From the NCBI GenBank assembly GCA_021847605.1, contig JAJZQN010000031.1:1-50973 (forward strand): a stretch of DNA of 50,973 bases. The letters are read 5' to 3'. The position numbers were made by a program, and so were the translations under genes. This DNA comes from Pseudomonadota bacterium (GTDB taxonomy: Bacteria > Pseudomonadota > Alphaproteobacteria > Sphingomonadales > Sphingomonadaceae). Numbering within the stretch: position 1 is the first letter of the stretch; the number at the start of each line of letters is the position of its first letter. The notes under the pieces are model-generated. The model was given only the letters and a program-made list of their open reading frames with translations, did not search any database and was not told where the DNA came from. Positions 33,899 to 43,047 of this stretch are shown piece by piece.

Positions 33899-35001
33899 GC
33901 GGCCACTTTCGATGGTTCATCCAGGTTAAGCGGAAATTCGATGATGACCGAAAATCCGCCTGGCGTGGAACGCGTTTCGAAGCTCTGTCGTTCCCCGAAG
34001 GCCTGAATTAACCGGTCCCGGATGTTCGGCAGGCCCACTCCGGTCCCTTCGCTCATGGGAATGTGCGGTCGCATTCCACCTTCATTCAATCCCGGTCCGG
34101 TATCCGATACGACGATCCGAACATTTTCACCGGCAGGTTGCGCCGTGACGGAGATTTCGGCCCCCTCTTCCTTGGGCGTGACCGCATATTTGATCGCATT
34201 TTCAACCAGCGGTTGCAGCAACAACGATGGCAGGCGCGCCTGACCCACCGCCGGATCGATGGTGAAGACGGGACGCAACCGTTCCTCGAACCGCATCTTC
34301 TCTATCTCCAGATAGAGTTTCAGCGTCTCCACTTCCTGCTCGATTGTCACCTGCGCCGTGGGTTCGTTGATAAGCGTGTAGCGCAGGAAAGAGGAAAGCC
34401 GCGACAGCATCGCATTGGCCCGGTCCGTCTGCTTCAGCAGCACCAGCGTCGAGATGCTGTTGAGCGTGTTGAACAGGAAATGCGGATTGAGCTGATAGCG
34501 CAGCATGGCAAGCTGCGCATTGGCGGCCTGATTTTCCAGCAGCAGCAACTGGTCCGCCTGCTCCTCCACCGTCAGGTAGAAGTTGATGGCGTAATAGAGC
34601 GCAGACCATGCGCCGATCAGCGTGACCGACAAATAAAAGGCGCCCAGGAACAGTTGCAGGCCCGCCGTCTCGCTGCCCCGGTTCTGGGTCGAAAAGACCC
34701 AGGCGTCGATGAACGCGATCAACGCCGCCGCCATCACCGCCGTCAGGATCGACACGCCCCAGGTGATGATCGGCCGCTGCTTGACCAGAGAACGATAGAT
34801 AACCGCCATCAACAGCGTCACCGAATAGCCGGTGACGGTCGAAATCAGCACCGGCACCAGACTGGATAATGGCTGCCCATTGGCGATGGTCGATGATCCG
34901 CGCAACAGAAACGCCCCCGCCCAGCCGAGCGATTGCAGGTTCCAGAAGGCACGGTTCTTGTCAGCGAAAAAAGGCTGAGGCTGGATACGGGCGGCAGACA
35001 T
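33895..35001 (-). CDS. LytS-type sensor histidine kinase
   Basis: The 368-residue membrane kinase has four hydrophobic helices in residues 25-150, then a short coil and the HPK7/8 kinase core: QLAMLRYQLNPHFLFNTLNSISTLV near 165-189 with the phospho-accepting histidine, and an ATPase domain with PLVENAIKYAV and VSDTGPGLNEGG. There is no extracytoplasmic loop of size, so it probably senses a membrane or intramembrane signal. It is co-transcribed with, and overlaps, the LytTR regulator. Confidence 0.93.
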   Translation of the reverse strand: MSAARIQPQPFFADKNRAFWNLQSLGWAGAFLLRGSSTIANGQPLSSLVPVLISTVTGYSVTLLMAVIYRSLVKQRPIITWGVSILTAVMAAALIAFIDAWVFSTQNRGSETAGLQLFLGAFYLSVTLIGAWSALYYAINFYLTVEEQADQLLLLENQAANAQLAMLRYQLNPHFLFNTLNSISTLVLLKQTDRANAMLSRLSSFLRYTLINEPTAQVTIEQEVETLKLYLEIEKMRFEERLRPVFTIDPAVGQARLPSLLLQPLVENAIKYAVTPKEEGAEISVTAQPAGENVRIVVSDTGPGLNEGGMRPHIPMSEGTGVGLPNIRDRLIQAFGERQSFETRSTPGGFSVIIEFPLNLDEPSKVAA

Positions 35002-35068
35002 TGCGCCGCAGCCTAGGCGATTTCAGCGCAATGGTGAAGACGGCTGCACATGCACGCCAAAAGTTCGG

Positions 35069-35560
35069 TCAGGCGGCCGCAGCCGGCTCCGCCGCCATCG
35101 GCGTCACTTCATCGACGCACAGCCATACCAGATCGGTGATATCCAGCGAGCGACCGTCATGGGCCTGAATGGTCATGGGGCGGATCGGCTGACCATCGCG
35201 CTTGTCGGCCAGCACCTGACAAAAAGCGGGACCATTGCCCCATTTTTCGCCCCATTGGCGCAGCGCGATCATGGCGGGGGCCAGTCCCTCGCCCTTTTCG
35301 GTCAGGCGATATTCCACCTTGCGCCGGTCGCACAGCATGGGCTGGCGCACCATGATGCCATTTTCCACCAGCCGGGCGAGCCGGTTGGCCAGGATGTTGC
35401 GGGCAATGCCCAGCGTCGACTGAAACTCCTCGAAATGGCGGATACCCGAAAGGGCGCCACGCAGGATCAGAAAAGACCATCGCTCTCCCATCGCCTCAAG
35501 CGCGGCGGGAAGGGCACATTGTTCCAGATCCTGAGCAAGATTATGTTTCATGGCATTCAT
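35069..35560 (-). CDS. HxlR family transcriptional regulator
   Basis: The 163-residue protein has the HxlR winged helix: MGERWSFLILRGALSGIRHFEEFQSTLGIARNILANRLARLVENGI near 27-72. A C-terminal extension of about 60 residues contains two cysteines that might respond to oxidants or electrophiles. ATG 35560 (MNAMKHN) or ATG 35551 three codons later are both possible; neither has a good ribosome binding site. It is divergent from the RelA/SpoT gene with about 100 bp between starts. Confidence 0.88.
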   Translation of the reverse strand: MNAMKHNLAQDLEQCALPAALEAMGERWSFLILRGALSGIRHFEEFQSTLGIARNILANRLARLVENGIMVRQPMLCDRRKVEYRLTEKGEGLAPAMIALRQWGEKWGNGPAFCQVLADKRDGQPIRPMTIQAHDGRSLDITDLVWLCVDEVTPMAAEPAAAA

Positions 35561-35661
35561 GCATAGCGCAAAGCGCACATTGTTGCAAAACTGTCCCTCA
35601 GTTAACGAAAATGGGATTTTTTTGTTGCACGACAAGCCTGTTCCAACACAATCGGGAAACG

Positions 35662-37767
35662 ATGCTACGCCAATATGAACTTGTCGAACGTGTGAAACGC
35701 TATGACCCGGATGCTGACGAGGCGATGATCAATCGCGCCTATGTCTTTTCGGTTCAGAAACATGGCAGCCAGAAGCGCGCCAGCGGCGATCCCTATTTCA
35801 GCCACCCGATCGAGGTCGCCGGTATCCTGACCGACTTCAGTCTGGACGACCAGACGATCGTGACCGCGCTGCTGCACGACACGATCGAGGATACGCTCGT
35901 CACCTATGAGGAGATTGAGAGCGCGTTCGGCAAGGATGTCGCGCGCATGGTCGATGGCGTGACCAAGCTCAGCAAGATCGAGGCCATGTCCGAAAATGAG
36001 CGGGCGGCCGAAAATCTGCGCAAATTCCTGCTCGCCATGTCCGACGACATCCGTGTGCTGCTGGTGAAGCTCGCCGACCGGCTGCACAATATGCGGACGC
36101 TGCACTTCATCAAGAATGAGCAGAAGCGCCGCCGCATCGCCAAGGAGACGATGGACATTTATGCCCCGCTGGCGGAGCGGATCGGCATGTATGACTTCAT
36201 GCGGGAAATGCAGCTCCTCTCCTTCCGTGAGCTGGAACCCGAAGCCTATGACAGCATCACCAAGCGGCTGGAACAGCTGAAAGAAGGCGGCCATGACAAG
36301 GTCGACCGGATCGGCGCCGAACTGCAACTGCTGCTGGGCGGCAACGACCTGTCCGTCACCGTATCGGGGCGTGAGAAACATCCCTATTCCATCTGGAAGA
36401 AGATGCAGGAACGCCACATCAGTTTCGAACAGCTGACCGATGTCATGGCATTCCGCGTCATCACCGAAACGACGGAAGACTGCTACCGCGCGCTGGGCAT
36501 CATCCACCAGACGTTCAAAATGGTGCCGGGCCGGTTCAAGGATTATATCTCGACACCCAAACTCAACGGCTATCGGTCGATCCACACGACCGTCATCCAT
36601 CAGGACAATGCCCGGATCGAGGTGCAGATACGCAGCCGCGACATGCACAATCATGCCGAACTGGGGCTGGCGGCGCATTGGGCCTATAAGCAGAAGGGCG
36701 ATGCGACCGATGGTCAGGCGGCCTGGCTGCGCGACCTCGTCGAAATCCTGGAGCAGAGCCAGGACGCGGACGAACTGCTCGAACATACCCGCATGGCGAT
36801 GTATCAGGACCGCATCTTCGCCTTTTCCCCCAAGGGCGAACTGCACCAGCTGCCCAAGGGATCGACCCCCGTCGACTTCGCCTATGCCGTCCACACCACG
36901 CTGGGCAACCAGACAGTCGGGGCCAAGGTGAATGGCCGGGTCGTGCCGCTGCGCACGTCCCTTGAAAATGGCGATCAGGTCGAAATCCTGAAGTCCGAGG
37001 GACAGGAGCCGCAACCCGGCTGGCTGACCTTTGCCATCACTGGCAAGGCGCGCGCCGCCATCCGCCGCTATATCCGCCAGAAACAGCGGGGCGAGGAAAT
37101 CGCGCTGGGCGAGAAGCTGTATGAGGAGATCATCAGCCGCTTCTCACCCGATCTGGCAAAGGAACTGGGCGACAAGGCACTGGCCGCCGCCCTCAAGCGG
37201 CTGAAGCTGGAGGATCGCGCAGCGCTCATGGTCGCCATCGCGACGCATCGCGTCCTCGATTCCGAAGTGATGGAGGCGTTGATGCCCGGCTCCATCACGG
37301 CCGAAGGGGTTGAGGAGGCCCATCCGCGCCAGCATGAGCCGGTGTCGATCCGCGGCCTGACGCCGGGCATCGCCTATAATCTGGGCGACTGCTGCCACCC
37401 GGTACCGGGCGACCGCATCGTGGGCGTGCGCCGGACGGGCGAACCGATCGAGGTTCACACGATCGACTGCCGGTCGCTGGAGGTCGATCAGGACGCCGAC
37501 TGGGTCGACCTGTTCTGGGACAGCAAGTCCAAGGGCGGCACCGCGCGCCTCTCCGTCATCGTCAAGAACCAGCCCGGCGCACTCGCCGCCGTCGCCAATG
37601 TGTTCGGCGCGACCAAGGCGAACATCCTCAACCTGCAACTGGTCAACCGCGAAGGCCCGTTCCACACCGACATCATCGATCTGGAAGTCGCCGACGCCCA
37701 GCATCTGAACCGCATCCTATCCGCCCTGCGCGCGATCGACGTGGTGGTGCAGGCGGACCGGGTTTAA
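35662..37767 (+). CDS. spoT: Bifunctional (p)ppGpp synthetase/hydrolase (Rsh)
   Basis: The 701-residue stringent-response enzyme makes and degrades (p)ppGpp. The HD hydrolase domain carries HPIEVAGILTD and LLHDTIEDT near 70-78. The synthetase domain has GRFKDYISTPKLNGYRSIHT near 294-313 and EVQIRS near 325. TGS (about 390-450, FSPKGELHQLPKGSTPVDFAYAVH) and C-terminal ACT (about 620-700) domains follow. All landmark residues of both active sites seem present, so it should be bifunctional, as the single Rsh of alphaproteobacteria. ATG 35662 is chosen over 35611, since the family starts MLRQYELVERVKRY. Confidence 0.96.
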   Translation: MLRQYELVERVKRYDPDADEAMINRAYVFSVQKHGSQKRASGDPYFSHPIEVAGILTDFSLDDQTIVTALLHDTIEDTLVTYEEIESAFGKDVARMVDGVTKLSKIEAMSENERAAENLRKFLLAMSDDIRVLLVKLADRLHNMRTLHFIKNEQKRRRIAKETMDIYAPLAERIGMYDFMREMQLLSFRELEPEAYDSITKRLEQLKEGGHDKVDRIGAELQLLLGGNDLSVTVSGREKHPYSIWKKMQERHISFEQLTDVMAFRVITETTEDCYRALGIIHQTFKMVPGRFKDYISTPKLNGYRSIHTTVIHQDNARIEVQIRSRDMHNHAELGLAAHWAYKQKGDATDGQAAWLRDLVEILEQSQDADELLEHTRMAMYQDRIFAFSPKGELHQLPKGSTPVDFAYAVHTTLGNQTVGAKVNGRVVPLRTSLENGDQVEILKSEGQEPQPGWLTFAITGKARAAIRRYIRQKQRGEEIALGEKLYEEIISRFSPDLAKELGDKALAAALKRLKLEDRAALMVAIATHRVLDSEVMEALMPGSITAEGVEEAHPRQHEPVSIRGLTPGIAYNLGDCCHPVPGDRIVGVRRTGEPIEVHTIDCRSLEVDQDADWVDLFWDSKSKGGTARLSVIVKNQPGALAAVANVFGATKANILNLQLVNREGPFHTDIIDLEVADAQHLNRILSALRAIDVVVQADRV

Positions 37768-37808
37768 GGGCGGCTATTCGGTAAGGTTGCAAAAGGCTGG
37801 CTTTTCAT

Positions 37809-37900
37809 CCTCCCCTTGCAGGGGGAGGTGGCTGGCCGCAGGCCAGACGGAGGGGTGTCCCGCTATCGTTAGGGTGACACCCCTCCCCTTCCGGGGGAGG
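37809..37900. repeat. Intergenic mosaic repeat, family C copy 3
   Basis: Copy with inner hairpin CTGGCCGCAGGCCAG and GTGACACCCCTCC. It is shorter than the others because the right inner hairpin is missing. Confidence 0.9.
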
Positions 37901-37996
37901 CAACACATCTTCGCTCCCGCAGCGCACGTCCACTTTCCGCGTGACATTCCCCCGCTTTTCCCCTAATGGCGCGCCCAACGGACCCTCGCGGGTTCG

Positions 37997-38052
37997 CCGT
38001 CCGAGACAGTTGGTGAAGGGAATTTGCCCTTCTTAATCTCCAGCCTAGACGG
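37997..38052 (+). ncRNA. Ribosomal protein L10 leader
   Basis: CCGTC (37997-38001) and GACGG (38048-38052) close an element containing CCGAGACAGTTGG, an inner AAGGG/CCCTT hairpin, and TTAATCTCCAGCC. This is the known L10(L12)4 binding architecture in rplJL leaders, which lets excess L10 repress its own operon. The position, 180 nt before the rplJ ATG, fits. Confidence 0.87.
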
Positions 38053-38159
38053 GGAAAAGCTCTTTGCCGGACGGGTCATGCGCCCGATTCGGCGTCTGCC
38101 TGTTGATCCTTTTCATGGGAATGCGGGCCAGTCGACCTCTCCCCTTCGGACCTAACTGC

Positions 38160-38214
38160 CCCATGGCTTGCCATGGGTTTTAGCCGTTCGCTTGGCTGTT
38201 CAGGCGAAGCGAAC
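38160..38214 (+). promoter_or_regulatory. Terminator-like and start-proximal hairpins in the rplJ leader
   Basis: CCCATGGC (38160-38167) and GCCATGGG (38170-38177), followed by TTTTA, look like an intrinsic terminator before the gene. A second hairpin GTTCGCTT/AAGCGAAC spans about 38186-38214. CATGGG at 38114-38119 could pair with CCCATG at 38160-38165 and so prevent the first hairpin. An attenuation switch is possible but unproven. Confidence 0.55.
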
Positions 38215-38232
38215 ATGAAGTGGAGTAATGGC

Positions 38233-38748
38233 ATGGATCGTAATCAGAAAGCTGAGGTCGTTTCCGCGCTGAACGCACATCTGAACGAAGTTGGCGTGGT
38301 CGTCGTGACCCGCAACCTCGGCATGACCGTCGCACAGTCGACCGTCCTGCGTCAGAAGATGCGCGAAGCCGGTGCGTCCTACAAGGTTACGAAGAACCGC
38401 CTCGTCAAGATCGCCGTCGAAGGCACCGACTACACCGGTATCAGCGCCCTGCTGACCGGCCCCGTCGGCCTCGCCTCGTCGATCGATCCGGTTGCAGCCG
38501 CCAAGGTTGCAGTCGATTTCGCGAAGACCAACGACAAGCTTGAGATCGTTGGCGGCGCGATGGGCGAAGTGCTGCTCGATGCAGAGGGCGTCAAGGCGCT
38601 CGCATCGATGCCGTCGCTGGATGAACTGCGTGCAAAGCTGCTGGGCCTTATTGTGGCTCCGGCGACCAAGCTCGCAACCGTCACCCAGGCACCGGCTGCG
38701 CAGCTGGCGCGCGTCTTCAACGCCTATGCGGAGAAGGAAGCAGCCTAA
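38233..38748 (+). CDS. rplJ: Ribosomal protein L10
   Basis: The 171-residue stalk base protein binds 23S rRNA and carries L7/L12 dimers. MDRNQKAEVVSALNAHL starts the family; SYKVTKNRLVKIA near 50-62 and the C-terminal L12-binding helix (LARVFNAYAEKEA) are present. ATG 38233 is preceded by GTGGAG at about 38219-38224. The longer frame from 38173 runs through the leader hairpins and is not used. The L10 leader upstream indicates autoregulation. Confidence 0.96.
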   Translation: MDRNQKAEVVSALNAHLNEVGVVVVTRNLGMTVAQSTVLRQKMREAGASYKVTKNRLVKIAVEGTDYTGISALLTGPVGLASSIDPVAAAKVAVDFAKTNDKLEIVGGAMGEVLLDAEGVKALASMPSLDELRAKLLGLIVAPATKLATVTQAPAAQLARVFNAYAEKEAA

Positions 38749-38818
38749 GCTGCGCCTCTCCCAATTTTTTTGACCCTCATCTGACGGGGCATTTCGCCCC
38801 AAATAAGGAATTAGACAA

Positions 38819-39196
38819 ATGGCAGACATCAACGCTCTGGTCGATCAGCTCTCGGCCCTCACCGTCCTCGAAGCCGCTGAACTCTCGAAGGCTCTGGAAG
38901 AAAAGTGGGGCGTTTCGGCCGCCGCCGCTGTTGCCGTTGCTGGCCCCGCCGCCGGCGCCCCGGCTGCTGCCGCTGAAGAAGTGAAGGACGAATTCGACGT
39001 CGTTCTGACCGGCGACGGTGGCAAGAAGATCAACGTCATCAAGGAAGTCCGCGCCATCACCGGCCTGGGCCTGACCGAAGCCAAGGCTCTGGTCGAAGGC
39101 GCTCCCAAGGCTGTCAAGGAAGGCGTTGCCAAGGACGAAGCCGAAAAGCTGAAGAAGCAGCTGGAAGAAGCCGGCGCGACCGTCGAACTGAAGTAA
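38819..39196 (+). CDS. rplL: Ribosomal protein L7/L12
   Basis: The 125-residue stalk protein recruits translation factors. N-terminal dimerisation helices ([24 protein letters not shown]), an alanine-rich hinge (residues 38-55) and the C-terminal domain with [44 protein letters not shown] are complete. It follows rplJ by 70 nt and ends at a strong terminator. rpoB, often next in other bacteria, is not within the window downstream. Confidence 0.97.
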   Translation: MADINALVDQLSALTVLEAAELSKALEEKWGVSAAAAVAVAGPAAGAPAAAAEEVKDEFDVVLTGDGGKKINVIKEVRAITGLGLTEAKALVEGAPKAVKEGVAKDEAEKLKKQLEEAGATVELK

Positions 39197-39257
39197 TCGG
39201 ACTTGCCCCGCAGCCATCGGCTTCGGGGCGAACCGATCCGGTCTTCAGCCGGAACAG

Positions 39258-39289
39258 GGGCGGCACCCGCAAGGGTAGCCGCCCTTTTT
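39258..39289 (+). terminator. Intrinsic terminator of rplJL
   Basis: GGGCGGC (39258-39264) pairs with GCCGCCC (39278-39284), with an inner ACCC/GGGT extension, followed by TTTTT. It is 62 nt after the rplL stop. Confidence 0.92.
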
Positions 39290-39406
39290 CATGCCCTCCC
39301 TATATCGACACAGGCAAAGCGGGTGACATATCGGGAGACTGGATTGCTCCCGGATTACAGGAGGGGAATGCGTCCCCAATGGGTGGATTCAACACTCTCA
39401 ATCGAC

Positions 39407-39496
39407 GTCATGCTGAACTTGTTTCAGCATCCATCCATCGGCCCAATCCATTGCTTGATGTGGAGAAATAGATCCTGAAACAAGTTCAGGATGACG
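39407..39496. repeat. REPIN-like repeat, family D copy 2
   Basis: The same pair of hairpins as at 30988, TGCTGAA...TTCAGCA and TCCTGAA...TTCAGGA, with a different central sequence. Confidence 0.9.
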
Positions 39497-39534
39497 TCGC
39501 GATTTGCGGCAAGGAATGCTCGCCTGCAATCACT

Positions 39535-39639
39535 CCTCCCCTAGCAGGGGAGGTGGCTGGCCGCAGGCCAGACGGAGGGGTGTCCCGCTATCGATAGGGT
39601 GATCCACCTTCGTTGGTCCCCCTCCCCCTACAGGGGAGG
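39535..39639. repeat. Intergenic mosaic repeat, family C copy 4
   Basis: Outer CCTCCCCT/AGGGGAGG arms, left inner hairpin CTGGCCGCAGGCCAG, right part with ACCTTCGTTGGT. It seems a recombinant of the copy 2 and copy 3 types. Confidence 0.9.
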
Positions 39640-39986
39640 ATTAGGTCCACTTCTGGCCGGCGCTTACCACTCCCTCCTTCGTCATGCCGGGCCTGACCCG
39701 GCATCCCGCTTTCTTCACATTGGTCAGCGGAAGAGACATGACGGCAGGATAAATGACAGATGCTGGCTATCCACTCCGCCCTGTTTTCCCATCCCCACCC
39801 CTCAGACCCATCCCCGACACGCCCGGCCAATAAAATCCGATTGCCCGGTACCACTCTGGACCATGGTTCGTTATGAGGCACTATGACTCAGCCAGTCGCA
39901 ACTTTCGCACCGGTCGCCGACGCGGCCGGGATAGCGAACGCAATGGCGCGGCCCGTCCATGGCCCCGCTGAACGGAACCCAGCGCG

Positions 39987-41294
39987 ATGAAGGCGACGGT
40001 TCGGCAAACGCTGCGCCGCGCGCGCATCATGATGCGCCGCCATGGTCCCGAAGCGATGGTGTGGCGCCGCCGCATCGCCATATTGGCCGGGGCGATATTG
40101 GTCGGCATCGTCGCCCTGCTCTTTGCCGATCTGGCGGATGAGGCCAACGCCCTGTTCGCCCGGATGACGCAGAGATGGTGGTGGGCGCCGCTGATCGTGA
40201 CGCCGGCGGGCTTTGTCGGCATCGTCTGGCTGACCCAGCGCTTCGCGCCCGCCGCCGCCGGATCGGGCATTCCACAGGTGATGGCCGCAACCCGCAATCC
40301 CGACGCGGGCATGAACAGGCTGGTGTCGGCACGCACCGCCATCGCCAAATTCTTCCTGACGGTCGCCACCCTGTTGTTCGGCGCATCGGTCGGCCGTGAA
40401 GGTCCGACTGTCCAGATCGCGGCCAGCATCATGGGCTATGCCCACCGCATCATGCATATCCCCCTGCGCGCCTCCGTCTTCATCGCGGGCGGCGCGGCGG
40501 GCGTGGCCGGCGCGTTCAACACGCCGCTGGCCGGGGTCGCTTTCGCGATCGAGGAACTGGCCGCCGCCTATGAACAGCGCATGACGCTGCTGGTGATGAC
40601 CGCTGTGCTGATCGCCGGCATGGTCAGCCTCGGCATTGCGGGCGACTATGTCTATTTCGGCGCCATGCGCCAGACGCTGGGCGTGCGCGAAGCGCTGATC
40701 GTCACACCCGTTGCAGGCATTATCGGCGGCGTTGCAGGCGGGCTTTTCTCTCGCCTGATGCTGTCCTTTGGCACCTCCTCCCTCGCCCCGGTGGCATGGT
40801 TCCGCGCCCGTCGCCTCTATTTCGCGCTGGCCTGCGGCGTGGTGGTGGCGCTGGTCGGCGTGGTAAGCGGCCTGACATGGGGCACCGGCTATGACGCGGC
40901 CCGCCATATTATCGAGGGGCATGACGTCCCCATCTGGTTCGGCGCGGCCAAATTCCTGTCGACGCTAGCGACGGCTTTGTCCGGCCTGCCCGGCGGCATA
41001 TTCGCCCCATCGCTGTCGGTGGGGGCCGGCATCGGCGACATGCTGCGCAGCCTGTTCCCCGGCTATCCATCCGGCGCCATCGTCTTGCTGGGCATGGTCG
41101 CCTATTTCACCGGCGTCGTGCGCGCGCCGCTGACCGCCGTCATCATCATTTCCGAAACCACCGCCAGCCGCGGCCTGATGATGCCGCTGCTCGCCTCCGC
41201 CATCATGGCCGATTTCGCGGCGCAACTGGTCAGCAAGGAACGGCTCTATCACGGCCTGTCGCAACGCTTCATGGAAAAGCCGCAGGGGTCATAA
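39987..41294 (+). CDS. ClC family chloride channel/transporter
   Basis: The 435-residue inner-membrane protein has about 10-12 hydrophobic helices and the three ClC selectivity motifs: GSGIPQ near 92-97, GREGPT near 132-137 with the gating glutamate, and GGIFAPSL near 336-343. The IEEL after helix F gives the inner glutamate typical of proton-coupled exchangers. No C-terminal CBS domains are present. A Cl-/H+ antiporter is likely. It stands alone. Confidence 0.93.
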   Translation: MKATVRQTLRRARIMMRRHGPEAMVWRRRIAILAGAILVGIVALLFADLADEANALFARMTQRWWWAPLIVTPAGFVGIVWLTQRFAPAAAGSGIPQVMAATRNPDAGMNRLVSARTAIAKFFLTVATLLFGASVGREGPTVQIAASIMGYAHRIMHIPLRASVFIAGGAAGVAGAFNTPLAGVAFAIEELAAAYEQRMTLLVMTAVLIAGMVSLGIAGDYVYFGAMRQTLGVREALIVTPVAGIIGGVAGGLFSRLMLSFGTSSLAPVAWFRARRLYFALACGVVVALVGVVSGLTWGTGYDAARHIIEGHDVPIWFGAAKFLSTLATALSGLPGGIFAPSLSVGAGIGDMLRSLFPGYPSGAIVLLGMVAYFTGVVRAPLTAVIIISETTASRGLMMPLLASAIMADFAAQLVSKERLYHGLSQRFMEKPQGS

Positions 41295-41471
41295 GAGCAT
41301 CGGCATCTGTCCTACCCGGCGCTCTGTTGCTACACGGGTCGGCATGTCCGCGCCCGCGCCTCTGCCCCTGTTGGATTTGAAACATAGTTTCACGGCTGAA
41401 CAGCTAAAAAACAAAATCGCCGGGAAATATGCGAAGCTAAGCGCCGCGCGTCCAACATTTGTGGGTCGCTC

Positions 41472-42362
41472 ATGACCGCCTCTCTCCCCGAACGCTGGCG
41501 TCAGCATCTCGCCCTCGACCGGCGTCGATCGATCCATACGGTGCGCGCCTATGTCGCCACCGCCGAACGGTTGATCGTCTTTCTGGAACAGCATCAGGGG
41601 CAGGCCGTCACCGCCGCCACGCTGACTGCCATCGAACAGGCGGACCTGCGCGCCTTCCTCACCAGCCGGCGGATGGACGGCATCGGCAATCTGTCCGCCG
41701 CCCGCGAATTGTCGGCGGTGCGCGGCTTCCTGAAGTTCGTCGGCGGCGACGATGTCCGCATCCCCCAGCTCAAGGGGCCACGGGTCAAGCGCGGCCTGCC
41801 CCGCCCCATTTCCCCGGACGAGGCCGTCGCGCTGGCGCAGGACATCGCCGAAACCGCGCGAGAGGGCTGGATCGGCGCGCGCGACTGGGCGGTGCTGCTG
41901 CTGCTCTATGGCGCGGGCCTGCGCATTGGCGAGGCGATGGGGCTGATGGGCGACGTGCTGCCGCTGGGCGACACGCTGCGCGTCACCGGCAAGCGGGGTA
42001 AGACCCGCATCGTCCCCCTGTTGCCGCAGGTGCGTCAGGCCATCGAAACCTATATCGATGCCTGCCCGCACGACATGGCGCGCGATCAGCCGCTGTTCCG
42101 GGGCGCCCGTGGCGGGCCGCTATCCGCCGCACTCATCCGCCGCGCGGTACAGGGCGCCCGCGGTCGCCTTGGCCTGTCGGACCGCACGACCCCCCACGCA
42201 CTGCGCCACAGTTTCGCGACCCATTTGCTGGGGCGCGGCGCGGACCTGCGCAGCCTTCAGGAATTACTGGGCCATGCCAGCCTGTCCTCGACCCAGGTCT
42301 ATACGCAGGTCGATGCCGCCCATCTGCTCGACATCTATCGCAACGCCCATCCCCGCGCCTGA
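41472..42362 (+). CDS. xerC: Tyrosine recombinase XerC
   Basis: The 296-residue recombinase resolves chromosome dimers at dif with XerD. The N-terminal SAM-like core-binding domain covers residues 1-90. The catalytic set is complete: arginine in YGAGLRIGEAMGL near 146-158, lysine in TGKRGKTRIV near 173, HALRHSFATHLL near 239-250, and LGHASLSSTQVYTQ near 264-277 with the nucleophilic tyrosine. The length is typical for Xer proteins. Being alone among housekeeping genes favours XerC over a phage integrase. Confidence 0.92.
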   Translation: MTASLPERWRQHLALDRRRSIHTVRAYVATAERLIVFLEQHQGQAVTAATLTAIEQADLRAFLTSRRMDGIGNLSAARELSAVRGFLKFVGGDDVRIPQLKGPRVKRGLPRPISPDEAVALAQDIAETAREGWIGARDWAVLLLLYGAGLRIGEAMGLMGDVLPLGDTLRVTGKRGKTRIVPLLPQVRQAIETYIDACPHDMARDQPLFRGARGGPLSAALIRRAVQGARGRLGLSDRTTPHALRHSFATHLLGRGADLRSLQELLGHASLSSTQVYTQVDAAHLLDIYRNAHPRA

Positions 42363-42395
42363 GTATCCAGCCCCCCCTATGTTCAACCCCGATGC

Positions 42396-42995
42396 TCAGC
42401 CCTTGGGCCGCCATGTCGCCAGCCGCCACAGATAGATCAGCACCGCCCCCACGACACAGGCGGTCGCCGCCGGTCCCACATATTTGTCGATGTCGCGGAA
42501 ATTCTGGCCAAGGACATATCCGGCATAGGCCAGGATGATATTCCACACCAGCGCCCCGCCGGTGGTCCACAGCAGAAAGCGGACATGCCCCATGCGGAAC
42601 AGTCCGGCGGGTAGCGAGATCATGGTGCGGAACGCGGGCATGAAGCGGAAAACGAACACGACGATCTGGCCATATTTGCCGAACAGATGGTCGAGCGCCT
42701 CGACATCGCGCCACTCCAGCGTCGCCCAGCGGCCATAGCGGTCCACCAGCGGTTTCAGCCGATGAAAGCCCAATATATGGCCGACCATGTACCAGAAATA
42801 ATTGCCGACTGTGGTGCCGATCGTTCCGGCGAACAACAAGGGCAGCATATCCATCCGCCCCTGTCCCACGCGAATGCCGCCAATCCCCATGATGAGTTCG
42901 GATGGAACGGGCGGAAAGACATTTTCCAGCACCATCAGAAAGAAGATGCCCCAATAGCCACCCGCGTCGACCAGACGCAGTACCCAATCCGTCAT
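42396..42995 (-). CDS. DedA family membrane protein
   Basis: The 199-residue protein has the DedA/SNARE-associated fold with about five hydrophobic segments. It shows ENVFPPVPSELIMGIGG near 24-40 with its re-entrant loop, GTIGTTVGNYFWYMVGH near 60-76, and FVFRFMPAFRTMISLPAG near 115-132 with the functional arginines. DedA proteins recycle undecaprenyl phosphate or other lipids across the membrane. It is 52 bp downstream of gshB on the same strand. Confidence 0.92.
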   Translation of the reverse strand: MTDWVLRLVDAGGYWGIFFLMVLENVFPPVPSELIMGIGGIRVGQGRMDMLPLLFAGTIGTTVGNYFWYMVGHILGFHRLKPLVDRYGRWATLEWRDVEALDHLFGKYGQIVVFVFRFMPAFRTMISLPAGLFRMGHVRFLLWTTGGALVWNIILAYAGYVLGQNFRDIDKYVGPAATACVVGAVLIYLWRLATWRPKG

Positions 42996-43047
42996 TGCAT
43001 ATCGGCCTTTCGCGCGCCGTCACGACCATGAAAGCGCGCCATGAGGA

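Larger units (their letters stand above)
39290..39986. other. Long gene-free region packed with repeats
   Basis: Between the rplJL terminator and the ClC gene lie a family D repeat, a family C repeat and a hairpin ATGCCGGG-CCTGA-CCCGGCAT at 39684-39704, a motif common in alphaproteobacterial intergenic regions. The remaining open frames have no coding signs. Confidence 0.75.

Noticed and set aside
39203..39886. Short frames after rplL on both strands
   Set aside because: They are made of family C and D repeats and a hairpin motif.
39197..39986. Missing rpoB after rplL as a sign of rearrangement
   Set aside because: The order of rplJL and rpoBC varies among alphaproteobacteria; without a reference genome this says little.
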